Shown piece after piece: positions 28,622 to 37,600 of a DNA stretch of 64,000 bases (its first letter is position 1; the number at the start of each line of letters is the position of its first letter). The position numbers were made by a program, and so were the translations under genes. The notes under the pieces are model-generated. The model was not told the origin of the DNA. It worked only from the letters and a program-made list of their open reading frames with translations, and did no database searches. This DNA is from Maribacter sp. BPC-D8 (GTDB taxonomy: Bacteria > Bacteroidota > Bacteroidia > Flavobacteriales > Flavobacteriaceae). The stretch lies in contig NZ_CP128187.1 in NCBI RefSeq assembly GCF_035207705.1, forward strand, positions 1,860,001-1,924,000, written 5' to 3'.

Positions 28622-29773
28622 TCAACCAGGTGGTACCCGATCTTATTGGAACAGCTTAGAACTTCTTAAAAATGGTCATAAGGTTACCGTAATATCTTTA
28701 GGTAAAAAAAACAAAAAAGATTTGAGCGAAAAACTGTAGATGGTATTGATGTCATCTATGTTAGAGTGCCATATTCGCAAACCATGAGTATTGCATCTAG
28801 ACTAAAATCGTTTTTGCATTTTATGTTCTTCTCTACATATTTAGCGTTAAAAGAAAAAAATATAGATTTTGTAATTGCCACCTCTACCCCACTAACAATT
28901 GGGTTTCCGGCTTTGGTTTTGAAAAAATTTAAAAAAATACCTTACTTATTTGAGGTTAGAGATTTATGGCCAGAAGTTCCTATTCAAATGGGGGGTCTCA
29001 ATAATAAAACTGCTATTAAGCTTGCTAAATGGTTTGAACGTAGTATTTACAAAAATGCCTCTCATGTCATTGCCCTATCACCAGGTATGCAAGATGGAGT
29101 TTTAAAAGTAGGCACACCTGATAGTAAAGTTAGCATGATACCTAACATGGCTAAGATTGACGCATTTTGGTCTAGAGAACCGAATATGGCTCTTATGCAG
29201 GAATTAAATATAAGTGAGGAAACCTTTAAGGTTATTTACTTTGGTGCTTTAGGGCAAGCTAATGCAATAGAATATATTTTAGAAACAGCTCATCTTTTAA
29301 AAGAAAATAAAACAATTGAGTTTTTATTTATAGGCAGTGGCCCTGGGAAAGAATTAATTGAAAATTACCATACTAAAGATGGTTGTAACAATGTAACTTA
29401 CTTAGGTTTTTTTAATATGGAGAAAACCTCTGAAATTGTAAATTTATGTGATATATCATTAGTCACTTTTAGTAATATACCAATACTAGGCACTAACTCA
29501 CCTAACAAATTATTCGATTCTTTATCTGCCGAAAAACCTATTATTGTTAATTCTAATGGATGGACAAAAGATTTGGTAGAAAAGCATAATTGTGGTGTTT
29601 ATGTTGATCCAGAATCGCCTAAAGAATTTGCTGAAAAGTTAATTGCATTACAAAAAGAGCCAGAAAAACTAAAGGTTATGGGCAAAAACTCAAGAAAGTT
29701 AGCAGAGACAGTTTACGATAAATCTCTGCTTTGCAAACAATTTGCTGCCGTCATAGATTCAATTAAAATTTAG
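28581..29773 (+). pseudogene. GT4 glycosyltransferase (WbuB-like), frameshifted in an A-run; possibly phase-variable
   Basis: The gene starts at ATG 28581 with MNILYLHQYFTTPDQPGGTR, a classic WbuB-type GT4 N-terminus, and runs through KVTVISLGKKNKK. At the tract A8-C-A6 (28704-28718) one base is missing: the frame then reads to a stop at 28737, while the correct continuation (FERKTVDGIDVIYVRVPY) is one frame over and open to 29773. Adding one A restores about 398 residues. Downstream motifs are intact: FEVRDLWPEVPIQMG, VIALSPGMQDGV, IYFGALGQANAIEYIL, GTNSPNKLFDSLSAEKP. An ATG at 28766 gives a 335-residue fragment lacking the acceptor domain start. The lesion may be a real mutation, a phase switch, or a sequencing error. 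Confidence 0.85.
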
Positions 29774-29800
29774 TGATTTTATAATACTTAAAATTAAAAA

Positions 29801-30418
29801 ATGTACCCAATTTTTAAACGCTTATTTGATATTATCTTATCCTTAATAGGTCTTATATTGTTATTTCCTATTTTATTAATAGTTGCCCTTATATTGACCA
29901 TAGATTTCAAAGACACTCCCTTCTTTACTCAAAAAAGACCAGGAAAAAATGAAAAAGTATTCAAGGTTTTAAAATTTAAAACCATGAATAATAAGAAAGA
30001 TGAGAATGGTGAGTTATTAGCAGATTCAATTAGACTAACTCCGCTTGGAATTTTTGTTCGAAAAACATCTATCGACGAACTACCACAGTTAATTAATGTT
30101 TTAAAAGGTGATATGAGTCTTATTGGTCCGCGACCATTATTAGTTAAATACCTCCCTTTTTATAAACCCGAAGAGAGAATTCGGTTTTCAGTTAGACCTG
30201 GCATTACCGGTTTAGCCCAAATAACTGGTCGTAATTACATGAGTTGGGACGAAAAATTTCAAAAAGACATTTACTACGTTGAACATTTAGGTATTATACA
30301 AGATGTTCAAATATTCTATAAGACTTTAATTAAAGTATTTAAAACCTCTGATGTGGAACTGGATCAAAGTTCTTATATGGCGGACCTTGATATTGAAAGA
30401 AAACATTTATTCAATTGA
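29801..30418 (+). CDS. initiating sugar-1-phosphate transferase, PglC-like
   Basis: A 205-residue monotopic phosphoglycosyltransferase, the minimal PglC-type catalytic form without extra membrane helices of WcaJ. Features: one N-terminal re-entrant helix (about 10-36), FTQKRPGKNEKVFKVLKFKTM with the conserved K-F-R/K-x-M, the catalytic Asp-Glu in RKTSIDELPQL, GDMSLIGPRP, and RFSVRPGITGLAQITGRN. It attaches the first sugar phosphate to undecaprenyl phosphate. PglC homologues often use UDP-diacetylbacillosamine, which would fit the WbpM/PglE-like pair here. It follows the frameshifted glycosyltransferase gene by 27 bases. Confidence 0.92.
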   Translation: MYPIFKRLFDIILSLIGLILLFPILLIVALILTIDFKDTPFFTQKRPGKNEKVFKVLKFKTMNNKKDENGELLADSIRLTPLGIFVRKTSIDELPQLINVLKGDMSLIGPRPLLVKYLPFYKPEERIRFSVRPGITGLAQITGRNYMSWDEKFQKDIYYVEHLGIIQDVQIFYKTLIKVFKTSDVELDQSSYMADLDIERKHLFN

Positions 30419-30444
30419 AATGGTATAAAGAAATGGTATTTTTG
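30415..30444 (+). promoter_or_regulatory. candidate promoter of the ATP-grasp/HAD pair
   Basis: TTG (30415-30417), 19 bases, then TATTTTTG (30437-30444): full agreement with TTG-N17-23-TAnnTTTG. The TTG overlaps the stop region of the PglC-like gene. The leader to ATG 30536 would be about 85 bases. Confidence 0.65.
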
Positions 30445-30535
30445 ATTATATGTCAAAATGTCCTTAAGAATTATATCTTTTTATTATCGCCCACAATATT
30501 TACATAAAATAACTTAACCAAGACAAAACTGTAAA

Positions 30536-31507
30536 ATGAACAATATTTTAATTACATCCGCAGGTCGAAGGGTTTCTTTGGTCAAGTTTTTTAAAAAAGA
30601 ATTAAAAGCAATATTTCCAGAAGCTAAAGTTTATGGTTCAGACATGGACCCAAATTTATCGTCAGCATGTATGGTAGCCGATGATTATTTTGAAATGCTT
30701 CATTCAAATCATGAAGATTATATAGATACATTAATTAAAAAATGTAATGAATTAGGTATTTCTTTGATTATACCAACTATAGATACATCTGTATTACCAC
30801 TAGCGCAAAACAAAAAATTACTTTCAGAAAATAATATTACTGTAGTGGTTCCCGATGAGGAGTTTATAGCACAATGTAGAGATAAACGTATGATTCATGA
30901 TTTCTTTGAATCTAAAGGAATTAATGTAGCTGAAGAATACTCTAAAAATAATTTTCAACTACCAATTTACATAAAACCATATGACGGCAGTAGTAGTATT
31001 GATAATTTTCTTATAAAAGATAAAGACGAATTAACAGAATACCATTATGAAAACAAAAAACTTATGTTTTTAGAATACTTGGATCATAATTTATATGACG
31101 AGTTTACATGTGACCTTTATTATACCAAAAATGGTAATTTAAGATGTGCGGTACCTAGACAACGATTATTAGTAAGAGCAGGTGAGGTAAACAAAGGAAT
31201 TACTAAAAGAAATGAGTTGGTACCTTTTATAAAAAAACAGTTAAAACAATTAGTTGGTATTCGAGGCTGTCTAACTGTTCAGTTCTTCATGCATAAAGAA
31301 TCTAAAGAAATTTATGGTATTGAAGTAAATCCGAGATTTGGTGGCGGTTACCCATTAACTCATAGTGCAGGAGCAAATTATGTACAATGGATTTTGAAGG
31401 AATATTTGTTAGGAGAAGATTTAACCGGTTACTTCGATGAATGGGATGAAGATTTACTTATGTTACGTTATGATGCTGAAGTACTAGTTCATGAATATAA
31501 AGATTAA
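30536..31507 (+). CDS. ATP-grasp ligase (carbamoyl-phosphate-synthase/PylC-like)
   Basis: A 323-residue ATP-grasp enzyme. The start ILITSAGRRVSLVKFFKKEL and VYGSDMDPNLSSACMVAD give the pre-ATP-grasp domain, followed by PIYIKPYDGSSSIDNF (ATP-binding Lys), FLEYLDHNLYDEFTCDLYY and the metal site IYGIEVNPRFGGGYPL. Family members join a carboxylate to an amine or other nucleophile using ATP. In a locus making uronic acids, amidation of a uronate or attachment of an amino acid is conceivable; not shown. It overlaps the HAD gene by 17 bases; such pairs are common in polysaccharide loci. Confidence 0.85.
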   Translation: MNNILITSAGRRVSLVKFFKKELKAIFPEAKVYGSDMDPNLSSACMVADDYFEMLHSNHEDYIDTLIKKCNELGISLIIPTIDTSVLPLAQNKKLLSENNITVVVPDEEFIAQCRDKRMIHDFFESKGINVAEEYSKNNFQLPIYIKPYDGSSSIDNFLIKDKDELTEYHYENKKLMFLEYLDHNLYDEFTCDLYYTKNGNLRCAVPRQRLLVRAGEVNKGITKRNELVPFIKKQLKQLVGIRGCLTVQFFMHKESKEIYGIEVNPRFGGGYPLTHSAGANYVQWILKEYLLGEDLTGYFDEWDEDLLMLRYDAEVLVHEYKD

Positions 31508-32141
31508 CGAGGATACAGCTTTAATTTTTGATTTAGATGATACTTTATATAATGAACTGTCATTTCTTAAATCTGCGTATTGGGATATCTGTTTTAACTT
31601 AAAACCAGAACAAGCAAAATCACTATACAATCAAGTATTTTCTTTATATAGAAGTGGGAAAAACCCTTTCTTGTTTCTCTCTAAAACCTTTAGTATTCCC
31701 ACAGAACATCTATTAAAAAAGTATAGAAATCATATTCCTACTATAGAACCTTTCCCTGGAGTAATGGACACTATAAAAATGGTTAAAGCAAATAAAGGAA
31801 AACTTGGTATTGTTACTGATGGTCGTGAAATTACCCAAACAAATAAATTGAAATCGTTAGGTATATTTCAGCATATGGACTACTGCGTGATATCTGAAAG
31901 TTTAGGTAGTGAGAAACCTAATCCGGCAAATTTTCAAAAAATAGAAAATGAACTTAAAGTAGAAACTTATTATTATTTTGGTGATAATTTTAAAAAAGAT
32001 TTTATAGCTCCACGTAAAATGGGATGGCATACAGTTGGTTTAATCGATAATGGCATGAATATACATTCCAATTCTCATAATTATCAAGAGAATAGACCAG
32101 AGTATCTTATACAGTCTTTTCTGGACATAAATATTACCTAA
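31491..32141 (+). CDS. HAD-family hydrolase
   Basis: A 216-residue HAD-IA phosphatase-like protein. Motif I is LIFDLDDTLYNE (nucleophile Asp at about 14, acid/base Asp two residues later), motif II GIVTDG, motif III Lys in SEKPNP, motif IV FGDNFKKDF. The substrate is probably a phosphorylated small metabolite or sugar; unknown. Its start lies inside the ATP-grasp gene (17-base overlap), so the two are translationally coupled and probably act in one pathway. Confidence 0.87.
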   Translation: MNIKINEDTALIFDLDDTLYNELSFLKSAYWDICFNLKPEQAKSLYNQVFSLYRSGKNPFLFLSKTFSIPTEHLLKKYRNHIPTIEPFPGVMDTIKMVKANKGKLGIVTDGREITQTNKLKSLGIFQHMDYCVISESLGSEKPNPANFQKIENELKVETYYYFGDNFKKDFIAPRKMGWHTVGLIDNGMNIHSNSHNYQENRPEYLIQSFLDINIT

Positions 32142-32168
32142 AGCTATACAAACAAGTAGTTGAAAAAT

Positions 32169-32204
32169 AAAAAGCTGTTATATGTTAAAATATAACAGCT
32201 TTTT
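32169..32204. terminator. bidirectional intrinsic terminator
   Basis: Fifteen-base-pair stem (arms 32169-32183 and 32190-32204, AAAAAGCTGTTATAT type, 6-base loop) with T-runs on both strands, between the convergent HAD gene (stop 32141) and the COG5610-type gene (stop 32225). It marks the right end of the polysaccharide operon. Confidence 0.9.
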
Positions 32205-32224
32205 ATTTTAAACGAATTAAGTAG

Positions 32225-34279
32225 CTATGAAATTAGTTCTTTATTAAAGAATTTCTTTTTTAAATATCTATTTGCTTTTATGTAATAATAAGTAGAACTC
32301 ACCGTCCATCCTAACCAAGATAGTTTTTTATCGAATAAAAGAGGTTTCACTTTTACAAGGTATCGAAAGGTCTTTTCTGGACTCCAAATAAACTCTTTTA
32401 AGAGCTGAACTTTAGATTGTGAAAGTTGACTAGGGTCATAGACCATACCTACTTTATTGCCTCCAACATTCTGGTAAAAGCCTTTTGAAATCAATTGAAT
32501 AAACTTCAATTTTTTTCTATTAGTAAAAAGACCTAATCTTAATGCCAATGCTGTCATATAATCTTGAACCATGTTATCAGTATACGTAACCCCATCCAAT
32601 GAAGTAAGTAAGTTATCAAACTGACTATCCATAAACTGTTGTATCGGTGAAATAAACTCATCAAAGACCTTTTTCTCATTAGGTTCATGATATTCTATAG
32701 TAGGAGAATTAGGGTTGTCTTTATACCCTAATGTACTACCGTGCGGAGCAGCTAATAATTGTTCATATAATTGTCCGTTTGCTTGTAAAATATGATCCGA
32801 ATAATCCTTTTTAGGATAAACGGTAAAATTTAAACCGTATCTTCTAGTTTTACTTTCAATAGTATAAATTTCTCGTAAACCAATATAATATCCCGTAACC
32901 GGAACTTCACAATTTAAATATTGATAAATACATTCTTGCATAGTGCCTCCCCAACCGACATCTACTAAAGTCATACCATCAGATTTCAGGTCAACATTAA
33001 ATGATTTTAGATAGTTATTGAAAGCATCACGCTGTCCTACCCTATGAGTTTCATAAGCAAATTTAAAACGCTCGTTAACTCTTAATTTAGCAACTACTTC
33101 AGATTTACTAAAATTTTCTATTTCTTCATCTTTATTTACTCCAATTTCTGATGCAATAGTTAAGATATCATGCTCATCAATATTAAAAGAAGTTAAAAAT
33201 TGACCAGTCGACATTACATCATAGTTCTTTTTTATTGGGGCAAATTTTTCTTCTTCAATAGGCTTTAAGGAAACTTGTTTAGCAGAATGTCTAGATGCTT
33301 TAAAATAATGAGTTTTAATATAATCCTCTTCTCTTAGCCCATTAAATTCTTGATATGTATCAAATATCTGTTTTAAATAATGACCTTCTCGTGCTAAAAA
33401 GAATAAATCTTTAATTCCATTTCTTTTTGCTTCGGCATACAAACGTTCAGTAAAGAAGTAAAAATGAATAATGTATTCACTAAATGGAAAATCACTATTC
33501 TTACAAGCCTTTTCTGTTTTACTACAAACATTTTTAAATTCTGTACTAACACTACCAAATAAATTTTTCTTATTTCTAAATTTATGAGAATAGTGTTTTA
33601 AAAAATGTCCATTTAAACCATGTTTAGTAGCATTAACTACATCACTAATTTTATTATCACCCATCATAGCGGTATGCGTGGCTATCGAACCAGTTTTATC
33701 TAATACCAATGGGTAAATATTACCTGAACTTTCCTTACTTTTCTCTAAATCGCACGAAATAAAAACCTCATTGAAAATAGCTGTTATACCATGATGGTCT
33801 AATAACCTATTAATTATAGTTTTTGGCAAATGATAATCTGAAACTATATATATATTATAATTCTCCTCTTTTAAACTCTTAAGTCCATCAACCAAAGAAG
33901 TATTTAAAAATTGAACGGAAGTTTCACTTCTATAATCTGCTTCTTGAGTATAATAAAAAAATGTATTCCAGTCCCAGTTCAAATCATTCAAATTATCTGA
34001 ATTTACTAACCTGTGATAAACATCTTTCATTACCAGCTCGTAAGGTACCTCTACCTTACTAAGGTTCATATCTTCTGCTAACTTAGAAGTTGCGTCTGCC
34101 CTAATTTTAAATAAAGTACTTATGTCTATATGTAGTCCCAAATCTCTAATAAGAAATTTTGCCCAAATTCTATATACATAATTTGGATGAACCGAACGAT
34201 GAATCAAAGTGTCAAACAAGTCTGTAAAAACAGTCCTAATGGTAGAATTACTCTTAATTTTACGTATTGTATTGTTCAA
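32225..34279 (-). CDS. large HAD-domain protein, COG5610-like
   Basis: A 684-residue protein with an N-terminal HAD domain: TVFTDLFDTLIHRSVHP (motif I, about 15-30), YIVSDYHLP (motif II), GDNKISDVVNA (motif IV). A long second region follows, with FFLAREGHYLKQIF near 295 and MTLVDVGWGGTMQECIYQYL near 440, then helical C-terminal sequence. This architecture is known from surface-polysaccharide loci as COG5610, predicted HAD hydrolase; the activity is not established to my knowledge. The second half may be a transferase-like domain. Opposite in direction to the polysaccharide operon and separated by a terminator, so it is regulated separately. Confidence 0.75.
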   Translation of the reverse strand: MNNTIRKIKSNSTIRTVFTDLFDTLIHRSVHPNYVYRIWAKFLIRDLGLHIDISTLFKIRADATSKLAEDMNLSKVEVPYELVMKDVYHRLVNSDNLNDLNWDWNTFFYYTQEADYRSETSVQFLNTSLVDGLKSLKEENYNIYIVSDYHLPKTIINRLLDHHGITAIFNEVFISCDLEKSKESSGNIYPLVLDKTGSIATHTAMMGDNKISDVVNATKHGLNGHFLKHYSHKFRNKKNLFGSVSTEFKNVCSKTEKACKNSDFPFSEYIIHFYFFTERLYAEAKRNGIKDLFFLAREGHYLKQIFDTYQEFNGLREEDYIKTHYFKASRHSAKQVSLKPIEEEKFAPIKKNYDVMSTGQFLTSFNIDEHDILTIASEIGVNKDEEIENFSKSEVVAKLRVNERFKFAYETHRVGQRDAFNNYLKSFNVDLKSDGMTLVDVGWGGTMQECIYQYLNCEVPVTGYYIGLREIYTIESKTRRYGLNFTVYPKKDYSDHILQANGQLYEQLLAAPHGSTLGYKDNPNSPTIEYHEPNEKKVFDEFISPIQQFMDSQFDNLLTSLDGVTYTDNMVQDYMTALALRLGLFTNRKKLKFIQLISKGFYQNVGGNKVGMVYDPSQLSQSKVQLLKEFIWSPEKTFRYLVKVKPLLFDKKLSWLGWTVSSTYYYIKANRYLKKKFFNKELIS

Positions 34280-34669
34280 TTTTTTTGATTTTTATTTAAT
34301 AAATTAAATATTTGAAAGTTTGGCTTAAAAATACTGTACATATTTATAAATAATTTAATTACCAAATCTTAAGTACTTATATACCTCTTAATGACAAATT
34401 AAACCCTAAATAATAAGATTTAGTATAATTAATCGATAAAATAGTATAAATAACTGCACAAGGGATTTCTTACCTAATTATAGAATTATAATTTTAATAT
34501 TTTAAGTTCAAATGCAAAAAACACAAACCTAATTATTTGATAATGAGTATGTATTTACGATAATACTAGTCCCATTTTTAGAATTAATATTTTCGGCATA
34601 ATTTATTTAACCATAAATGCCGTATTTCTACTATATAGAAATACGGCATTTTTCTTAGATATTAGTAAC
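34280..34669. other. intergenic region with terminator
   Basis: A 390-base AT-rich spacer between two leftward genes. It contains the hairpin at 34615-34651 near the end of the giant gene. The rest must hold the promoter of the COG5610-like gene, but I find no TAnnTTTG match on the minus strand and no small gene. Confidence 0.5.
34615..34651. terminator. terminator hairpin behind the giant PKD gene
   Basis: Perfect 16-bp stem (arms 34615-34630 and 34636-34651, loop CTATA) beginning 18 bases after the giant gene's stop on the minus strand. The T-run is better on the plus strand (TTTTTC); on the minus strand the A-rich side precedes and ATGG follows, so efficiency in the needed direction is uncertain. 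Confidence 0.75.
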
Positions 34670-37600
34670 TTATTTTCTCAAAATCATTCTTTTAGAAACT
34701 AGCTCTCCATTATTAAGAACTACAGTAACTACATAAACATCAGTGGTTAAAATTGCCAAATCAATAATGTAAGTTCCGTTTGTTGAAATTTCATCTGGAA
34801 GATATTGTCTGATTAACCTTCCTGCAGAGTCGTGCAATGTAAAACCAATAATATCATCTTCTGACACAATACCGTTCAATGTTATTTCTACATAATCTAT
34901 TGATGGATTGGGCGATAAAACCATATCTAATTCTACATCAAGCGGTGCATTATCCTCAACTGTAATAGTGATAGTTACGCTATCAGTTAAACCTTCTGCA
35001 TCTTCTACAGTTAAGGTAACCTCATATACTCCTGCTGTATTAAAGATATATTCTGGATCTACTTCAGAAGAAGTTCCTCCATCACCAAAGTCCCAAGCAT
35101 AAGAAATTACTTCTGTATCATCTACTGAAGCACTACCCACAAAAAGAACAGTTAGCGGAGCTTCACCTGAATCAATATCTGAACTAGCAATAGCTATAGG
35201 AGCTTCATTCTCAACAATACTCTCGCCGACAGTTATTGTCAAAGTAGTTGTATCCGATAATCCTTCTGTATCAGTTACTATTAAGCTTACCTCATATTCA
35301 CCTGCTGTGTTAAAGGTATACTCAGTATCTGCCTCTGTCGATGACCCTCCATCAACAAAATCCCAAGCGTAGCTAATTACACCAACATCATCTGTTGATT
35401 CACTACCTATAAACGAAACTGTTAGTGGCACTTCACCAGCAATAATATCAGCAGTCGCAATAGCTACAGGTGCTTCATTTTCTTCTATATTTTCTTCAAC
35501 TGTTATGGTTAACGAAGTAATATCCATTAAGCCATCTGCATCAGTTACCGTCAATGTAACCTCAAATACACCATTGGTTGAAAAGGTATATTCAGGGTCT
35601 GCTTCTGTTGACGTACCACCATCTACGAAATCCCAAGCGTAGCTAACTACACCCACATCATCAGTTGAAGTGCTACCTACAAATAAAATTGTCTGTGGTG
35701 CTTCACCAAAAATAACATCTGCACTGGCAATTGCTATTGGAGCTTCATTTTCTTCATTCACAGTTATCGTCAATGTTGTACTATGCGTTTGTCCTTCAGC
35801 ATCGCTTACAGTTAAAGTAACAGTATACTCACCGACCTCATCAAATACATGGACTGGGTTAATTTCATTTGAAATATCATCATCATCAAAATCCCAAGCA
35901 TACGTTACAACAGCATTATCATCTGTTGACCCACTTCCGTCAAATGAAACTGTAAGTGAAGCTTCACCTTCCAATACATCTGCGCTTGCTACCGCAACTG
36001 GAATACCATTTCCTAAAACTGTAATTGTAGCAGCAGAAGTATCTAATTTACCATCCGCATCAGTAACCGTCAAGGTAACATCATAAGTACCTGACTCTGA
36101 GTAAATATGAACTGGATTCGCTTCATTAGAGCTATTACCATCTCCAAAATCCCATGCATATGAAACAATACCATTGTCATCTATACTAGCAGAAGAATCA
36201 AAATCTACTTGCAGCTCATTAATTACGTAATCAAAACTACTTTCTGGAGCACCAGCATCTGGTAAATATTGAATTAATGTTGCTTTAGTCTCTGTAGCAC
36301 TATCGTCAATACTATTAGATATACCTCCTCGCCCACGTAAGTGAACACTAACAACATCATTTATTCCGTCACTATACACTTGAACACGAAGTCCATCAAT
36401 TTGTATAGGTGCCTGTTCAGAACTACCCCATTCGTAAATACCGGCATCAATCCAACCTCCAACGCCTTCATCTAAAATAACCCAATCATTACCTACACGG
36501 TAGCTAATTCTCCATAATGAATTTGGTTGCGGTTGATTTTCATAAACACCACCAAAAGTAATATAGTTTACAATTTTACGTGAAGCCCAGTCTACTTGCC
36601 ATTGAAAAGCGTCATCAACATCTGGTGTGCCTAAATTAACTCCAAAAGCTTCACCGAACTCATTATAATTTGTCCTTACAAAATAATCACCTCTTGATGG
36701 ATCATATAAAATAGATTGAACAGTACCTCGTGGATTTTCCACAGAACTACTTATAGTTGCATCTGGTAGTAATGCAATGTTTACACCTGCATTTGGTGAG
36801 TTGTCTGCGACATCACTTGTTACAATAATGGAAACAGAAACTTGGTCTGTTAATCCTTGTTCATCAGTTACAGTCAATGTTGCGGTATAATTACCTGCCA
36901 CTGTATAAATATAAGTCGGGTCTATCTCAGTTGATGTATTACCATCTCCAAAATCCCATTCATAAGACACCACAGCAACATCATCTGTAGAGTTACTTCC
37001 AACAAATTCTTCTGTAAGTGGTGCTGCTCCAGTGACTAAACTAGTTTCTATTTCTGCGACAGGCGCTTCATTTGCCGGAGCTCCTAGGTTAATTACCTGA
37101 GAAGAAGTATCACTATAACCTTCTGCATCGGTTACAGTCAAAGTAACTGTAAATGATCCTGAAGTAGGATAAATATTTGAAGGATTAGCATCTGTAGATA
37201 CATTACCATCGCCAAAATCCCATTCGTACAATATAATACCAACATCATCAGTACTAAGCGAGGAATCAAAATCTAATTGAAGGTTATCAACAGTAAATTC
37301 AAAAACACTCTCTGGCGCGCCAACTGGTGGTAAATATTGAATTAAAGTTGCCTTTGTTTCTGAAGCGCTATCATTTATAATGTTAGATCTACCACCACGA
37401 CCTCTTAAGTGTATACTGATTAAATCGTTAATTCCGTCACTATAAATCTGTACACGTAGGCCGTCTATGCTAATTGGAGTTTCTTCTGACCCACCCCATT
37501 CAAATATTCCGGAGTCAATCCATCCTCCGGTACCTTCTTCCAAAATGATCCATTCGCTACCTACTAGATAACTAATACGCCATAAAGAATTTGGTTGCGG

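Noticed and set aside
28766..29773. Complete 335-residue glycosyltransferase
   Set aside because: The ATG at 28766 is internal; 60 codons of conserved N-terminal sequence precede it in another frame from 28581, so the gene is frameshifted, not short.
35670..36086. 138-residue open frame on the plus strand inside the giant gene
   Set aside because: It is antisense to PKD repeats, has Ser/Thr/Val-rich composition mirroring them, and matches no family.
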